From: Dasypus novemcinctus
Lineage: Eukaryota > Chordata > Mammalia > Cingulata > Dasypodidae
Assembly (NCBI RefSeq): GCF_030445035.2
Contig: NC_080704.1
Coordinates: 26,330,499-26,394,498 of the forward strand
Direction of reading: 5' to 3'
Length of the DNA stretch: 64,000 nucleotides
Both the position numbers and the translations under genes were made by a program. The notes beneath the pieces are model-generated. The model searched no databases. It was not told the DNA's origin and saw nothing but the letters and a program-made list of their open reading frames with translations. Below, piece by piece: positions 1-12,732 of this stretch. How positions within the stretch are numbered: the stretch's first letter is position 1; every line of letters begins with the position of its first letter.

Positions 1-257
1 GGTATGAATAAAGGGGGGTTCTATGGAGCTCCCCAACTCCAGTGAATTTTTCGTAACTAGTATATTGCTCTGCTTCCAGGTCACTCACATAAGGAACATG
101 TAGAAAGAAATACAGATTAAAAACAAAGAACAGTGAACTACATCCCTGCCAGAGGCACTGAGGAAGGCAAATAAACACAAGCTGAGGATGATTTGCTTTG
201 CTAGTCAGGTCACACCTTTCTAATTATCTTGGTTACCCAGAAGTAAAGGACAGTCCA

Positions 258-636
258 TGAGGAAAAGGACTTGGCCCAGTGGTTAGGGCATCCGTCTACC
301 ACATGGGAGGTCCGTGGTTCAAACCCCGGGCCTCCTTGACCCGTGTGGAGCTGGTCCACGCAGTGCTGATGCGCGCAAGGAGTGCCCTGCCACGCAGGGG
401 TGTCCCCCACATAGGGGAGCCCCACGTGCAAGGAGTGCACCCGTGAGGAGAGCCGCCCAGCGCGAAAGAAAGTGCAGCCTGCCCAGGAATGGCACCGCCC
501 ACACTTCCCCTGCCGCTGACGACAACAGAAGCGGACAAAGAAACAAGACACAGCAAATAGACACAGAGAACAGACAACCGGGGGAGGGGGGAATAATAAA
601 AAAATAATAATAATAAAATAAAATAAAAAAATTTAA
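258..636 (+). mobile_element. DAS SINE, long (DAS-III-like), full length
   Basis: This is a tRNA-derived SINE with a pol III A box (272-282), a B box (GGTTCAAACCC at 316-326), a GC-rich body and an A-rich tail. A perfect 13-bp target duplication (aaaggacagtcca) flanks it at 245-257 and 637-649, so the insertion is young and complete. DAS SINEs are tRNA-Ala-derived elements described from armadillos. Open frames across it on both strands are not genes. Confidence 0.93.
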
Positions 637-641
637 AAAGG

Positions 642-2920
642 ACAGTCCAAAGTCTTACAATGGGAATGAGAAAGAAAGAAAGATTTAGCTATCTTAACCT
701 AATGTTAATCAAACAATATACTATCTCTAACTGGACATGGTGGATCTTTGATTAAATCCTACCATGTTTGAGGAATTGTTTTATCCTGACAGGAAAAACA
801 GTAAGCTCCTGCTATAAAGGACAAAGAAAGCCCAAGAAGACAACCGGGTGACTCAAGAAGATTCATCTCTGCTAATAGTTTACATTTCAGACTAGTGTTT
901 GTTTTCCTCTTTTATAAAATTAAACATAATTATCTGTGTTCCTTACCTGTCCCATTGGGAGTTTGGAGGAATTAATGAGATGATGTTTGTGGAGTGCTCA
1001 GGGCCCCTTGGAAACACTATTATTAGAACTGTTAAGTAAAACATTGCTTCTGGTAAGCGTGGGGTGGCTTCCAGACAAGCAAGGCTGACACTGTCACCAG
1101 AAAAAAAGAGCAAGGTAAAACAATAAGGACAAAACTACTATTTGGTGATTTTTCAATAATGAAAATCACCCTTTCTTTCTGAACACCTAACTGCACTGCC
1201 CAACCCAGTAGCCAGGTGGTCATTTAGTTCTAACCAAGGAAGTGAATTTTAAATTAAATTAGATTTTAATTTCTTAAATTTAAAACTTAAATAGCCCCAT
1301 GTGGCCAGAGGCATTCATATTGGATAGTGCAGATATAGAACATTTCAATCACTGCAAAAAATTCTACTGGGCAGCACTGTGAACCTGAGGGAGTCTTTTC
1401 CTTTCAACCTTTTGCATGTGTATCCTATTATTTGGCACTCTTGAACCCTCACTGAGTAGGGATTTGGAACTTTATCAGCTCAAAGAGGAATTATTCTTAA
1501 AAGACAAATTTTCCCTTTCAAAGGGATTTCTCTTGCCTTTGATGTGTTGCTTCAGCCTTGTCAGCCCTAAGAATATGTGCAGTGTAGAATGGGTTAAATA
1601 TGCCTCATTTCTCTCAGCATCCTATCTATACGTAAGTACCAAAGTCCCGGTAGAGAGTAAACCATCGGAGTGACCAGGGAAATAGAAATTCATATCAAAA
1701 AATGACCATAAGATAAGAGGCAGGTCATTAATATATTCTTCTAGGGAAGAAAGCCCCTCTTGGAGTAAACATTGCTGCTTCTCATTTTTCTCTTTATACT
1801 ATTTTCATCTCATTTGAGTGGGGGTTGGGGAGGGAAAGAAATGAGCCCAGTGCCTTCTAACTCAGTGTGGGTGTCTCCCTGGCTTGGTTACCAAAGAAAC
1901 CATTATGTTCCATACTATTCAAATACTGACTTTACTTACTAGTGCTCTAAATACTTTCTCCGTTTCTAACCTGACCACACTGCAGATTTAGAGCCACCAT
2001 CTGTTGGCCAGCAAAAGAGAAGGGTTTCTGGAAATGCCATGGCCCCTCCTACCCTGTTTTAAGCCTTGGTCTCAAGATTTCAAGCTAAGAAGTCTATGCT
2101 TCCGAGGCCAACATTTCCCAACCAAACCCAGGATGCTGTCTCCATGCACCACTGCACTGCCAAACTGCAGAAGTGAATGCCTGTGAGGCTGCCAGGCCTC
2201 CTGCCACCCGGGCTGTGAGGCTCCCCTCTCGCTGCAGTTGCAAAGGCACTGCCGCTCCAGCCCTGCAGCGCGGTGGGGGATCTGGCTAGGATGAGTGTCT
2301 GCCTGTCAGACCCGGGTCATGAAGTCAACCGTGGCACCCTCCCATGGATGCCCACTGCTGATCTCCAGAGCAACACATAGAGGAGCTGGGACCACCTGTT
2401 TCCATGACTGCCAGGTTGGGCTGTGCCCTCCAGAGCCTCCTCCTTCAAAGAACAACCCAGGAGCCCCGGATGCTAATGCCTCTATAAGAGACTTTCTGGA
2501 AAAGTATGTAGTCATCACCCTCACTGACATTTGCCCTACCCTGCCCACTCTTTAGGTGTACACAGGAACAAACCAGTAGGTACTTGGTAGACTCCTTATG
2601 CGTCCAAGGCATCTGGGCACTAAGGAATGAGGACTCCTTGTACACCTCCAGGTCTTTGCAACAGAGGCTTCTGAGCCACTTTCCTAAGCAATAGGACCAC
2701 TGTTTCTCAGGTTTCTCATAGAAAGCTGAAGGGCTTCATAATATCTCTCGTCTAGGCATCCTGAGTATAAATCTGGTAAAATTTTGCATTCTGTTCAGTG
2801 ACAAGAGTGGTGCTAATTGTAACCTAAGAACAAGCAATTATACTTATGGCCAGGAGTCACTTCCACTAAGACAAACCCAACCCTCTTCCCACTTCTCGAA
2901 AACAGTACTTTATTTGAGTC
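642..2920. other. Intergenic, mostly unassigned
   Basis: There is no recognisable gene here. The only repeat I can name is the hAT-Charlie relic at 1232-1382. The short open frames have no familiar protein content. Confidence 0.6.
1232..1382. mobile_element. hAT-Charlie-type DNA transposon relic
   Basis: The AT-rich core is followed by the 'catgtggcc ... atattggatagtgcag' type of motif, and the end gcagcactg is typical of old nonautonomous Charlie elements (MER3-like). The exact subfamily is uncertain. Confidence 0.55.
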
Positions 2921-2921
2921 A

Positions 2922-3190
2922 GGGGTCTCCAGACTTTTTGGATCATGTACCCTGCCCCATGCAAAAACTTTTTGCACACCACTAAATATATGCGCTTTTA
3001 TTTATAGCATTACCTACATGTACTATTGTGCTAACATACTATCATGTGGCAAAACATGCTCCCCAAATTGAAATCTTGATAGCATTAAAGATGAAAAGCA
3101 ATATTTCAAAAAATTATATTTAATTTTATTTTATTAAAGGTATATATTTGTATTTACTCTCGCTGTAAAAAATATGACATTTTTAATGAG
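2922..3190. mobile_element. Probable ancient DNA transposon relic
   Basis: The start 'ggtctccagactttttgg' followed by AT-rich sequence resembles old hAT-type elements of mammals. The family is not identified. Confidence 0.35.
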
Positions 3191-3211
3191 AGCAATGAGA
3201 TCAAGCATGCT

Positions 3212-3921
3212 TGTGGCAGTTTGAGATTATTTTATGAACTCCCAAAAGAGAAAGATTATATTGGTAAACTAATCTGTTCCTCTGGGTGTGATACCTTTTG
3301 ACTTCATTGAATTCAGTTGAGAGGTCTTTGATTAGATTACTTGATGAGATAGCTTTAGAGCTTTCGATTGGACTATGTCAGTGAAGTGTGACTCAGGTGG
3401 AGTCTCTGCCCTTGCTGGGTCTGGTATAAACCGACACTCAGACAGACACAGAGGAAAAAGGGAGCTGGCATATTTGATTCTGCAGTGTGAAAGAGGACAG
3501 CTTAAGCACAAAACCCCCAAGAGGCTGGGCCCACAGAGCAGCTCAAGAGGAGACCAGCTCTGCTATATGCCCAATAGCTTAGAGCTGAACTTGGGAAGAG
3601 CGTGAAACAGCCGAGAGAGATATAGTAGGCCTGGAAAGACACAAGCCCTATGCCAACTTGCTGGTGGAATCAGGAAGGAAGCAGAGGAGCTGAGCCTGAA
3701 AGGGGAAACATGGAGGGGAAGGCAGAGACCAGGCAGAGATCAGAAGCCATCTTGCTTCAACGCATGGCAGCTGACTTTGGTAAGAAAGCACCTCCTACGG
3801 TACCTCGAGTTGGACTTTTCACAGCCTTGGAACTGTGTGTTTTTACCCCAAATAAGTACCCTTTATAAAAGCCAACACATTTCTGGTAATTTGCATCAGC
3901 AGCCCTCTGGCAAACTGAAAC
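3212..3921 (+). mobile_element. Unclassified interspersed repeat with inverted ends, copy 1
   Basis: The element begins with gtggcagtttgag and ends with ggcaaactgaaac, giving short terminal inverted repeats around cagtttg/caaactg. Its last ~80 bases ('ataaaagccaac', 'catttctggta') match the last part of a second copy ending near 25968. It looks like a nonautonomous DNA transposon of xenarthrans. I cannot name it. Confidence 0.6.
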
Positions 3922-6470
3922 AATGCTTTTTTATTTTTTTTCATTTTGGGTTAGGTTAAAGGTCTTCTGCTAAATTCAGTTTAATCTGATACTTGGTTTT
4001 AAAAATTTTGACAGCTGAAAACAAACAAACCAAAAAAAGATATCTCACAAAGATACATCACTCCAGATGGAAGAAGGGTTATTTTAAAACTTGATAAAAT
4101 CTGCTATAAAAATTCTAATATCTGTATAATATCTGTAATAATAATATGTGTAAAAGTAGATACTATCTCTACACCTCTTTACCAGGTACATGTAAACTTC
4201 AGTATGTTGCAACTCCCTGAAAACACATGCATGAATCATGGGACCACTGGCAACTCCTCTTTTCCCTCAAGATATATGGTAGGTGACTGAGTGATACATA
4301 GGCAGAGTGTGGGCATCTATGTTGATCTGACTAGTAAATACTAGTAGAGTTGGCATATTTTTCAAATGAAAATACAGGACACTCAAATTGGAATGTCACA
4401 TAAACAACAGAAAATTTTTTAGTATGAGCGGGCATAGTATTCACCGTTTACCTGAAATTCAAATTTAATTGGGTGTCCTCTATTTTTCACCTGGCAACCC
4501 TAAATACTAGGAAAGCTTACTGTATTTTTTTCTTCTTTTTTTTTTAAACCAAACGTAAGTATAAATAAGAGGTCTAGTATTTTCTTCCAGCATTCCAATG
4601 ACTTGACTTTGCATGCTCAGCAATGGAGACCACTTCTAAGAAGCTACCGCTAGAGTCCCTTGGCCAAAACAGTGTCCTCCTCAAATAGGTCATACAGCCA
4701 AATGCTAATAAACAAAACAATACCCTCCCTTTCACTTAAGTTTCCTAAACTGCCCTACCTAACCCCTTCACAGCACTTTAATAACAGCCTGGGTAAATGC
4801 TATCATTGACTGATATAGAACCTTCTTTGTTTTTCTTGCAATTAGACTACCCAAGGTGAGAGGGAAAATGACAGGCAAAACAGAAAGAAATAAAAATTAC
4901 ACTGGGCTTGTAATAGGAAGAAATAGTGGATAAGAAAATTTGATAAAGGGGCTTAGGTTGAGTTGAGTAGATTTTTAATCTGGGCTTTCAGACAACTTCA
5001 AATGGGAGATTAGAGGATGCCTAAATCTGGACAATTATTATGCAAGCTTCTTGGAAAGTAGTAACCCTCGGTCTAGTGGTTATAGCACATATTTCTTTAC
5101 ATTAGAAGAAAAATCCTAGGGTGACAATGCGATTGACTCTTCACTCTAAAGAAAGGTTGATGAGGAAGGAGCTGTCAATAACCCACAGAGAAAAAGTTCT
5201 GAGACCCTTTCTATGAAATTATCACAGATGGATGTTTGGGACAACCGAGATAGGAAGAAAAGTTTCCTCAGTGCCCTCAGTACCCAAGAGAACTCTAGCC
5301 CTGAGTAGCAAGATCCCTGCAGGGGAGCAAGGAGGCTTTGGAGTGTCTTCCTGGGAAGTTTCTAAATGCATCCACATGTCATGCCTAGGACCAACAGGCC
5401 CTAGACCCAGTTTCCCCATTCAGGGTGCTCACTGACTCTAGTCCTACACTTGAAGGTAACCAAATGCCCTGAGGAGCTCTGGGACTCTTGCCTCTGGGGT
5501 TGTCCCAGGACCCTGAGGCTACTCCCTGGTTCTGGAAGTGCAACCTGGCAAGAAGGTTGCTCCTGCTGGCCAGCACGGTCTTTCTTTCTTGGGACTGTAT
5601 GAGACTGGGCCACCAGAAAAGGAATGGCACACTGACTCTGAGGACTTTCACTCACAGTCGGACACGGGATGGCATCTGGGCTCTGCGCTATTGATAGTAC
5701 ATCATCAACCCTTGACTTGGAGCCACTCATGTGGGGGTGGGTGTTGACTCACCCATCCATGTTCTACTTCTGGTTTGCAGGGGTAGTGGCTGAAGCACTT
5801 CACCATTGGTACCCCCACCACTGGCACCCAGAGTACCAATCAATACTGAAAGAGATCACATTCTAGGAATGCAGCGATTATGGCTTAAAGAGATCAAGAA
5901 AAGACATGGGTAGAAGATGTGTCTTCGTACGTTTACACCATAAAATTCAGAATGGTAAATTTAATGTGATCAGAAAATGACTTATGCACATTTTCTACAT
6001 TTTCCTGCATGCTCCAGGTAAGACTGGACAGCAACAACAAAGCAGAGCAACGACCCATGAAAGAGTCCCCAGAAGCCAGGGTTCATGGGGCAAAATGGTT
6101 GGCTCGGCGCCATGAGTAATGACGTGGCCGGAGTTGAATACAGAGAACCAGGGAACTGTAGAGGCAAGAAGACCCGTATCGTTTCAACACAAACAGGTCC
6201 CAAAGAGCCATGGCCTGGTGAGTAGCATTGCCATTGCCATCCCTCTCATGGCAGGAGATGTGAAATTAGCCAGGAATGGTGCAGGTGACATTACAGAACG
6301 TGAAGATATGGTACCAAGACCTGAAATGGAAGAGATGGTGCCTAGCCAGTACAAAGAATCTCCATGTGCACTGACTGGACAGTAAATGACCATGTGAATA
6401 CTGCTTCTCTGCCCATTCCCCTAAACCTTCATCACGCAAATGCTATCCTTCACATGAGCCCATGAATTTT
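3922..6470. other. Intergenic, no recognised feature
   Basis: No gene, RNA or well-defined repeat is visible. Open frames at 5222-5747 on both strands are short and overlapping, with no familiar content. Confidence 0.6.
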
Positions 6471-6480
6471 TGTAATGCAT

Positions 6481-6552
6481 TTTTTAAGGAGGTACTGGGA
6501 ATTGAAGCCGGGACCTCGTACATGCAAAGCAAGCACTTGACCACTGTTCTGC
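6481..6552 (-). mobile_element. DAS SINE, short (DAS-I-like), antisense
   Basis: The antisense tRNA-like region with 'gggaattgaagccggg' corresponds to the B-box part of the short DAS family. It is flanked by tgtaatgcat at 6471 and tgtaatacat at 6553. Confidence 0.75.
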
Positions 6553-6566
6553 TGTAATACATTTTT

Positions 6567-6935
6567 AAAAAAAGATTTATTTTATTTATTTATTCCCTCC
6601 CCCCTTGTTATTTGTGCTTACTGTCTGCTCTCTGTCTGTTCATTGAGAGCTCATCTTTTTTTTTTAGGAGGCACTGGGAACCAAACTCAGGACCTTCCAT
6701 GTAGGAATGAGGTGCCCAATGGCTTGAGCCACCTCTGCTCCTGCTTGTTGTGTCTCTTATTTTATTTCCTTGTTGTGTCTCTTTGCTACATCATCTCATT
6801 GCATCATCTTGTTGCATCAGCTTACCATGCCAGCTTGCTGTCTTGCCCATCTTCTTTAGAAGGCACTGGGAACCAAACCCAGTACCTTCCATGTGGGAGG
6901 TGGGTGCTCAACTGCTTGAGCCACTTCTGCTTTCC
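6567..6935 (-). mobile_element. Dimeric DAS SINE (DAS-II-like), antisense
   Basis: Two tRNA-like units in tandem, each with 'aggcactgggaaccaaac', are preceded by an antisense tail 'aaagatttattttatt'. The target duplication is tgtaatacat (6553) and tgtaatgcat (6936). Confidence 0.85.
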
Positions 6936-6966
6936 TGTAATGCATTTTTTTAAGCTTTAAATTTTT

Positions 6967-7241
6967 TTAAAGATTTATTTATTTTATTTATTTATTTATC
7001 CCCACCTCCCTTTCTGCTTGCATGCTGTCTGCTCTCTCTGTCCATTCACAGTGCGTTCTTCTGTGTCTGCATGTCTCCCTTTTGTTGCATCATCTTGCTA
7101 CACCAGCTCTCTGCAGGCACAGGCAGTCAGTTCTCCGTGGGTGCAGGCGAGCCTGCCTTCACAAGGAGGCCCCGGGAAGTGAACCCAGGGCCTCTCATAT
7201 GGTAGACGGGAGCCCAACTGATTGAGCCACAGTCGCTTCTC
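6967..7241 (-). mobile_element. DAS SINE, antisense
   Basis: It starts with the antisense A-tail 'aaagatttatttatttt' and ends in the tRNA-like head 'tgagccacagtcgcttct'. It is flanked by tgtaatgcat (6936) and tgtaatgaat (7242), the same target as the two elements before it. Confidence 0.85.
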
Positions 7242-7249
7242 TGTAATGA

Positions 7250-8880
7250 ATTTTTTATTGAATTGTTTGCATACAACGAGGCCCCTCAAAAAACTATTTG
7301 CCAGGGGCCACACACACCTTAGCAATCCCAAGCAGTGGGGAAGTTCTCCTATGCTACCCCCATATGCAATTCAAAATGGTTCACAGCCTCAGAACATTCT
7401 CATGGGCAAGGCGATCTACCACATTACAAGGGCTAATGATACTGAGTAGCAAGGCTGTGCCTGCCACTGTGCTCAGGGCCAGGCATACGTCCTCTAATTT
7501 TATACTCTTCAACACCATAAGAAATAAGAAATCATATTGTATTAAGCCACAAAATTTCAGAACAGTCTGCTAAGCCGCAAGCTGCATTTGAAAGGGGATA
7601 ATTCAAGTTTTCCATTTTATTCATTTCCCCTGACTTGCTGTGGAGGAGGGAGATCTCAGACCTTTCGACTCCTTTTTACAACTACAGAAATGGAGCCCTC
7701 CCTTTGAGAAAGAATTGGAGGGAGACTGGCAGGAGCAGACCACTGGATTTCCCCCAACAAGAGGCAGAGACTCAGAACCAGAACCAAAGGCCTTGGCCCC
7801 CAGCCTAGAGCCGGCGCCTGGGCTCCCGACCATCTTGTCTCACCAGCAAACAGGGACATTTCTGAAATGATCTGATGGCCCAGAGTTGTGTAATTCCCCA
7901 ATCACACCATGCCCAGAGCAGGAAAATATGCCTTCCTCAACTTGGAGTCAAAGATCTAGTGCTCTGTCTTGGGTCATTTGTGGTCTCTATAATGCCCCTT
8001 CACTCTCATTTTTCACCTTAGGGGAAGGGCAGGGAGAGGCAATCTGGGCACTGAAAATGCATCCAGACCAGCTAAAGCAGGGGGATGGAAGTGGTGGCAC
8101 AAAGAGCAATACCCTTGCAAATTTCTCCGTTCGCTTCAGCCCACGGTCTCAGTACCACTTGGCTGCCAGCTCCCCTTGGATAGAGAATAGCAGGCAGAAC
8201 CTCTCTCCCCTTCATCATTTGACCTCTACTGAGGTCATTAGGGCCTGGCACAGGAGGTCAGGGACATTTCCCAACAAGTCCTATCACACAAAATACTCCA
8301 GCTTGACAAGAGACAGGGGATACCGGAAACTTTGTCCTCTCCCTTCCTTGCCTATGAGTCCTTGGACTTTATTTGTCAGATGTGCTTTAATTCAGTGAGA
8401 CATGGACCAAGAAAATGGAAGCCTACTTATACCAATGTACAGGAGTAGTGCGTGTGTGTGTGTGAGTGTGTGTGTATGTGAGAAAAAGAGAGAGAAAAAG
8501 AGAGAATATCCTTAGAAGAGTTGAAGTGTGACTCTCACCATTGGTCTTGAGCAGAGAGAATCCTTGCTCATTTCTCCATAGATCTGAATAATTCTGAGGA
8601 AAATCAAAAGTTCAGAGGATACAGCAGTGAACAAACAAAACAAACCTCCTCACAGAGCTTACTTATGGGGGAGGGGGCCATGAGACAAACAATAAATAAA
8701 AGACATAAGTCATATGGTATGCTAGACAATGATAAGTAACGTGGAGAAAAATGAAGCAGGAAGTAGGGATGAGGAAGGCAGGTGTGTCTAGGGGTGCGGG
8801 GGGCATATTCTTAAATAGGGAGTGAAAGAAGGCTGAGCATGCAGGGTTCACCAAGCTTATTTGACCAGAAAAACTGCTTT
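7250..8880. other. Intergenic; longest unexplained open frame 7886-8398
   Basis: No feature is recognised apart from a TG/AG-rich microsatellite at about 8450-8510. A 170-codon open frame at 7886-8398 (+) has no familiar domain, no gene context and no CpG island, and could arise by chance. Confidence 0.5.
8450..8510 (+). repeat. (TG)n followed by (GA)n microsatellite
   Basis: An imperfect TG dinucleotide run is followed by an agagaaa-type purine run. Confidence 0.9.
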
Positions 8881-8920
8881 TCTTTTTTTTTTTTCCTTTT
8901 GTTGCGTCATCTTTTTTTTG

Positions 8921-10740
8921 TCTTTATTTTTTTAATATTACATTCAAAAAATATGAGGTCCCCATATACCCCCCATCCCCCTCACCCCACTCCTCCCCCC
9001 ATAGCAACAATCTCCTCCATCATCATGAGACATTCATTGCATTTGGTGAATACATCTCTGAGCACCGCTGCACCTCATAGTCAATGGTCCACACCATAGC
9101 CCACTCTCTCCCACACTCCACCCAGTGGGCCACGGGAGGACATACAGTGTCCAGTAATTGTCCCTGCCGCACCACCCAGGACAACTCCAAGTCCCAAAAA
9201 TGCCCCCACATCTCATCTCTTCCTCCCACTCCCTACCCCCAGCAGCCACCATGGCCACTTTCTCCACACCAATGCCACCTTTTCTTCGATTACTAATCAC
9301 AATAGTTCATGAATAGACTATCAGTAAGTCCACTCTAATCCATATGCTATTCCTCCATCCTGTGGACCTTAGAATGGTTGTGTCCACTCCACATCTATAT
9401 CAAGAGGGGGCTTAGATTCCAGATAGATGCTGGATGCAATTCTCCTGCTTTCAGTTGCAGGCACTCTAGGCTCCCTGGTGTGGTGGTTGACCTTCTTCAT
9501 CTCCATGTTAGATGAGTGGGGTAAGTCCAATAAGCCAGAGTGTAGGAGTTGCAAGTCTGTTGAGGCTCAGGGCCTGGCTATCACATGGTCAGTCCAGAGA
9601 TTCGGGTCCCCTGGGTATACATTAAACCCCAGCACCAACTACAGTTCTGGTAAAAGTAACAGGAGAGGCTTGTGGACAAAGATCACATCTGAGTCCAGCT
9701 CCATCGCACAGAAACACAAACTCCAAAGTAGGGCCAACTGACATGGCACTGAACTCCATCTGCCATGACCATAGAAATTGTGGGTCTCTAGCCCTCAGGA
9801 GAACCAATACCTGGGGTTGTATCTACTTTATCTGTCTCTGGGACTGTGCTCAGGTGTGCATAAGGGCAACCCCTCTGATAACCTCCTGGCTCTTTTTGGA
9901 GACTCATAGCCATATAAACTCATTTGTCCTTTCCATTTTCCCCTTTTCTTCAGGTCAAAAAGCATTTTTAAGTCCTGGTATTATATGTAGACTGAGATAT
10001 TCTGCTGGTCTGAGTTGACCCTTTTATTCTAGGTCATTTTCTAGTTACATCATCAGCTGGTACTTTGTAGTAATCCCTCGGCTTCAGGGAGGCTCATCCC
10101 CAGGAGTCATGTCCCACGCTGGGGGGAAGGCAACACATTTACATGCTGAGTTTAGCTTCGAGACTGGCCACATTTGAGCAACATGGAGGCTCTCAGGAGG
10201 TAACTCTTAGGCACCCTGCAGCTCTAGGCCTTGTTCTTATTTCAGGTGCACAGGCTCACAAGCATAGTCATTAGTATCAAGGGCTCATTGTTGGACCTTC
10301 CTTCTTTTTTGGTCTTTGCCATTGGACTTAGGGGATTGTTGCTGTTCCTTTAGGGACTGTGATAGAGCTCCCATGGCTAGGAACTCAGCACTCCCTCAGT
10401 TGTTGTTTTTAATTGTAACCACTATGAAAATATCCAAACATTTTTATGTACCCTGGATATATGCCCTGTAAAACTCCCTGCCAACCATGTGTCCCCTGTC
10501 AATAACATCCCACACCAGTATTCCTCCACTGCCATTGTTGAACCTCTCTGTGATCCAAAACGTCTTCAAAAGTGAAGCCCAATATATTGCCAGGTTCCAT
10601 TAATAGTAAAATGGAATATAGTGATGAGTTTAAAGGTAAGATATAGAATACATATTAATTTAGAAAAATTAAGGTAAGAATAAATTGGGGTATCATAAAA
10701 TTTAAAAATGCAAAAGCTTTGTTTTTGATATTTTGCCTTC
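8921..10740 (-). mobile_element. L1 3' end, xenarthran lineage, antisense
   Basis: Read on the minus strand, the element ends in a G-rich tract, 'ggggtatatgggg' and an A-rich tail. That is the same 3' terminal structure found in at least six other copies here. The G-rich/gtatatgg layout resembles the old mammalian L1MA 3' UTR, so I assign it to LINE-1. The copy is long (over 1.6 kb), and its inner limit is uncertain. No ORF2 protein is readable. Confidence 0.7.
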
Positions 10741-10839
10741 CATCACTGCAATAAGTGTTGCCCTGTATGCAAATTGGCAAGGCAACTACCTCTGTCTTTT
10801 CCTCAGTGTCTACGTCCTATCTTTTTCTTTTTTCTTTTT

Positions 10840-11690
10840 CCTAATTATTAAGCTTATCTTCATGAAAGTTTTACATCACAGTAATTCATATATACAATAT
10901 ACAGTACTCCCACATATCCAACATAAAATCCTTTTCCCTTCCACAGCAATAATCTTTTTACATATTCATATTATATTTACTGAAACTGATGTACAGCTAT
11001 TGACACAATAGTTTTCAAATAAGGTAACCTTTGGGTTTACATTGTAGTTTATATTTTAGACTATAAAATTTTCTAAATTTTTAGTTATCTTATATTTTAC
11101 ATTATGATTTACATTTATCAGCCCCTATATATTTTCGGTGTCATTTAACATGTCTTATATCCATCCTTGCATACTCTTGTGGAACACTTCTATTGCCCAC
11201 ACAGTTACATTGGTTCCATCTATTCAATACCTCTTTCCCCCTGCCCTTAGGGCCCACAGTGACAGTCAATCTTCATTGCTTGAAGGGCCATGTTCAGAGA
11301 TACTTGCAACAGTGTTGAGGGCTTGACATGCTCAACTGCCCTAATGCACTGGGAGCCACCATTTTTCTTGAGAGATACAATTCCCTCTATTTGAGAACAT
11401 CAATCCTCCCCAGGATGTGGGTATACCTTCACTCTCATTGTATGGGTCTCTATCCAATGATAATAACCCACTATGGCAAAATGAGCTTTCACATACTCCC
11501 TAGGAGCCTGTCCTGTGTCGGATTATCCCCTTTAAGCATCTTAAATAGGTAACCTTCCTTATTATATTTTTGAAAAAGTTTTCTCAGCATTATACTCTCA
11601 TCTAAATACCTGACAATCTCCTATGTTCGTATGTTGCCCCACCCTCCCCCCAATTTCTTGGGCAATATTACCCATCCTCCCATCCCTAGC
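10840..11690 (-). mobile_element. Second L1 3'-UTR-like segment, antisense, older
   Basis: On the minus strand the sequence ends with 'ggatatgtgggagtactg', preceded by runs such as 'aactacaatgtaaac', a divergent form of the L1 3' end. It may be a separate older insertion next to 8921-10740. Confidence 0.5.
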
Positions 11691-11784
11691 CCCCCTCAAG
11701 CCCGCAAAGCCATGCCCAGAAGTTTGGAAATGCTGTTTTAAAAGGTAGGTTGAATTGGGGAAGAGAAGGGTATTAGGAATTGTA

Positions 11785-12150
11785 TTTGGCAGCTAGTAAT
11801 GGAAATGTAAGGGACTTAAACACAATAGAAGTTTCTTTCTCCTTTGCATAAAAGAAGTGTGGTGATGGGTGGTCCAGGGATATAGGATGCCTCTATCTGG
11901 CTGTCAGGGACTCAGGCTCCTTTCCTTTCTCTGCTCCACCCTCCTGAGCACATGGCTTTCATCCTCAAGCTTACTTCAGGTCAACACAGCTTGCTTCATC
12001 TCCAGCCATCACACCTAGATTCCAAGCAGAACTCTTCCTCTTATGGAATCTTTTCATAGATCCCAACCAACAAATTTTGCCTACATCTCACTGGCCACCC
12101 CTAGCTGTAGGGGAGGCTGGGGCTGTATTTTAGCCAGAATATACTCTCAT
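11785..12150. mobile_element. Ancient mammalian interspersed repeat, family not named (copy A)
   Basis: It shares 'aaacacaata(a/g)aagttt' and 'ggccacccctagctg...gggaggctgg' with segments at 17408-17800 and 46685-46790. This block is familiar from many placental genomes, but I cannot name the family with confidence. Confidence 0.45.
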
Positions 12151-12361
12151 AGTAAGACTAAGCTATTTTGTTATTTGTTTGTTTTTAACTAAGGAAGAAG
12201 GTAAGGATGACAAATAATGGCCTTTGCCTCAGGAACTAATGAGGGTTAAGTGGAAGGAGAGTGGGAATATATGAAACAGTAGCTTCCCATTTTCATGCAC
12301 AGATCAGCACAGCAGTTGCAGAGGCCACCTTACCCATGTGTGCTTGTGGGTTAAAACTTCA

Positions 12362-12728
12362 TGGAAGGGAAGCGGATGTGGCTCAAAAGTTGGATGCCCA
12401 CCTCCCACATGGGAGGTCCCAGGTTCAGTTTCCAGTGCCTCCTAAAGAAGACGAGCAAGACAGCAAGCTGACGCACAGGGCTGTCATGGCAAGCTGACGC
12501 AACAAGGGGACACAATGAGAGACACAACAAGCAGGGAGCAGATGTGGCTCAAGCAATTGGGCACCTCCCTCCCACATGGGAGGGCCTGGATTCATTTCCT
12601 GGTATCTCGTACAAGAAGATAAGCAGACACAGAGAGCACACAATGAACAGACAGAGAGCAGACAGAGAGTGCAAATGAGGCAGGGGGAGAAATAAATAAA
12701 TAAATCTGAGGAAAAAAAAAACAACAAC
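12362..12728 (+). mobile_element. Dimeric DAS SINE (DAS-II-like)
   Basis: Two units begin 'gggaagcggatgtggctc' and 'gggagcagatgtggctc', each with a tRNA-like B box, and the element ends in 'aaataaataaataaatc' and A-rich sequence. It is inserted upstream of, or within, an old L1. Confidence 0.88.
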
Positions 12729-12732
12729 AACC

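Noticed and set aside
316-326. Functional tRNA gene
   Set aside because: The A and B boxes belong to a tRNA-derived SINE; the cloverleaf is followed by the SINE body and an A-rich tail with a target duplication.
7886-8398. 170-codon open frame
   Set aside because: No recognisable domain, no splice or promoter context. An open frame of this length is not surprising among six frames of 64 kb.
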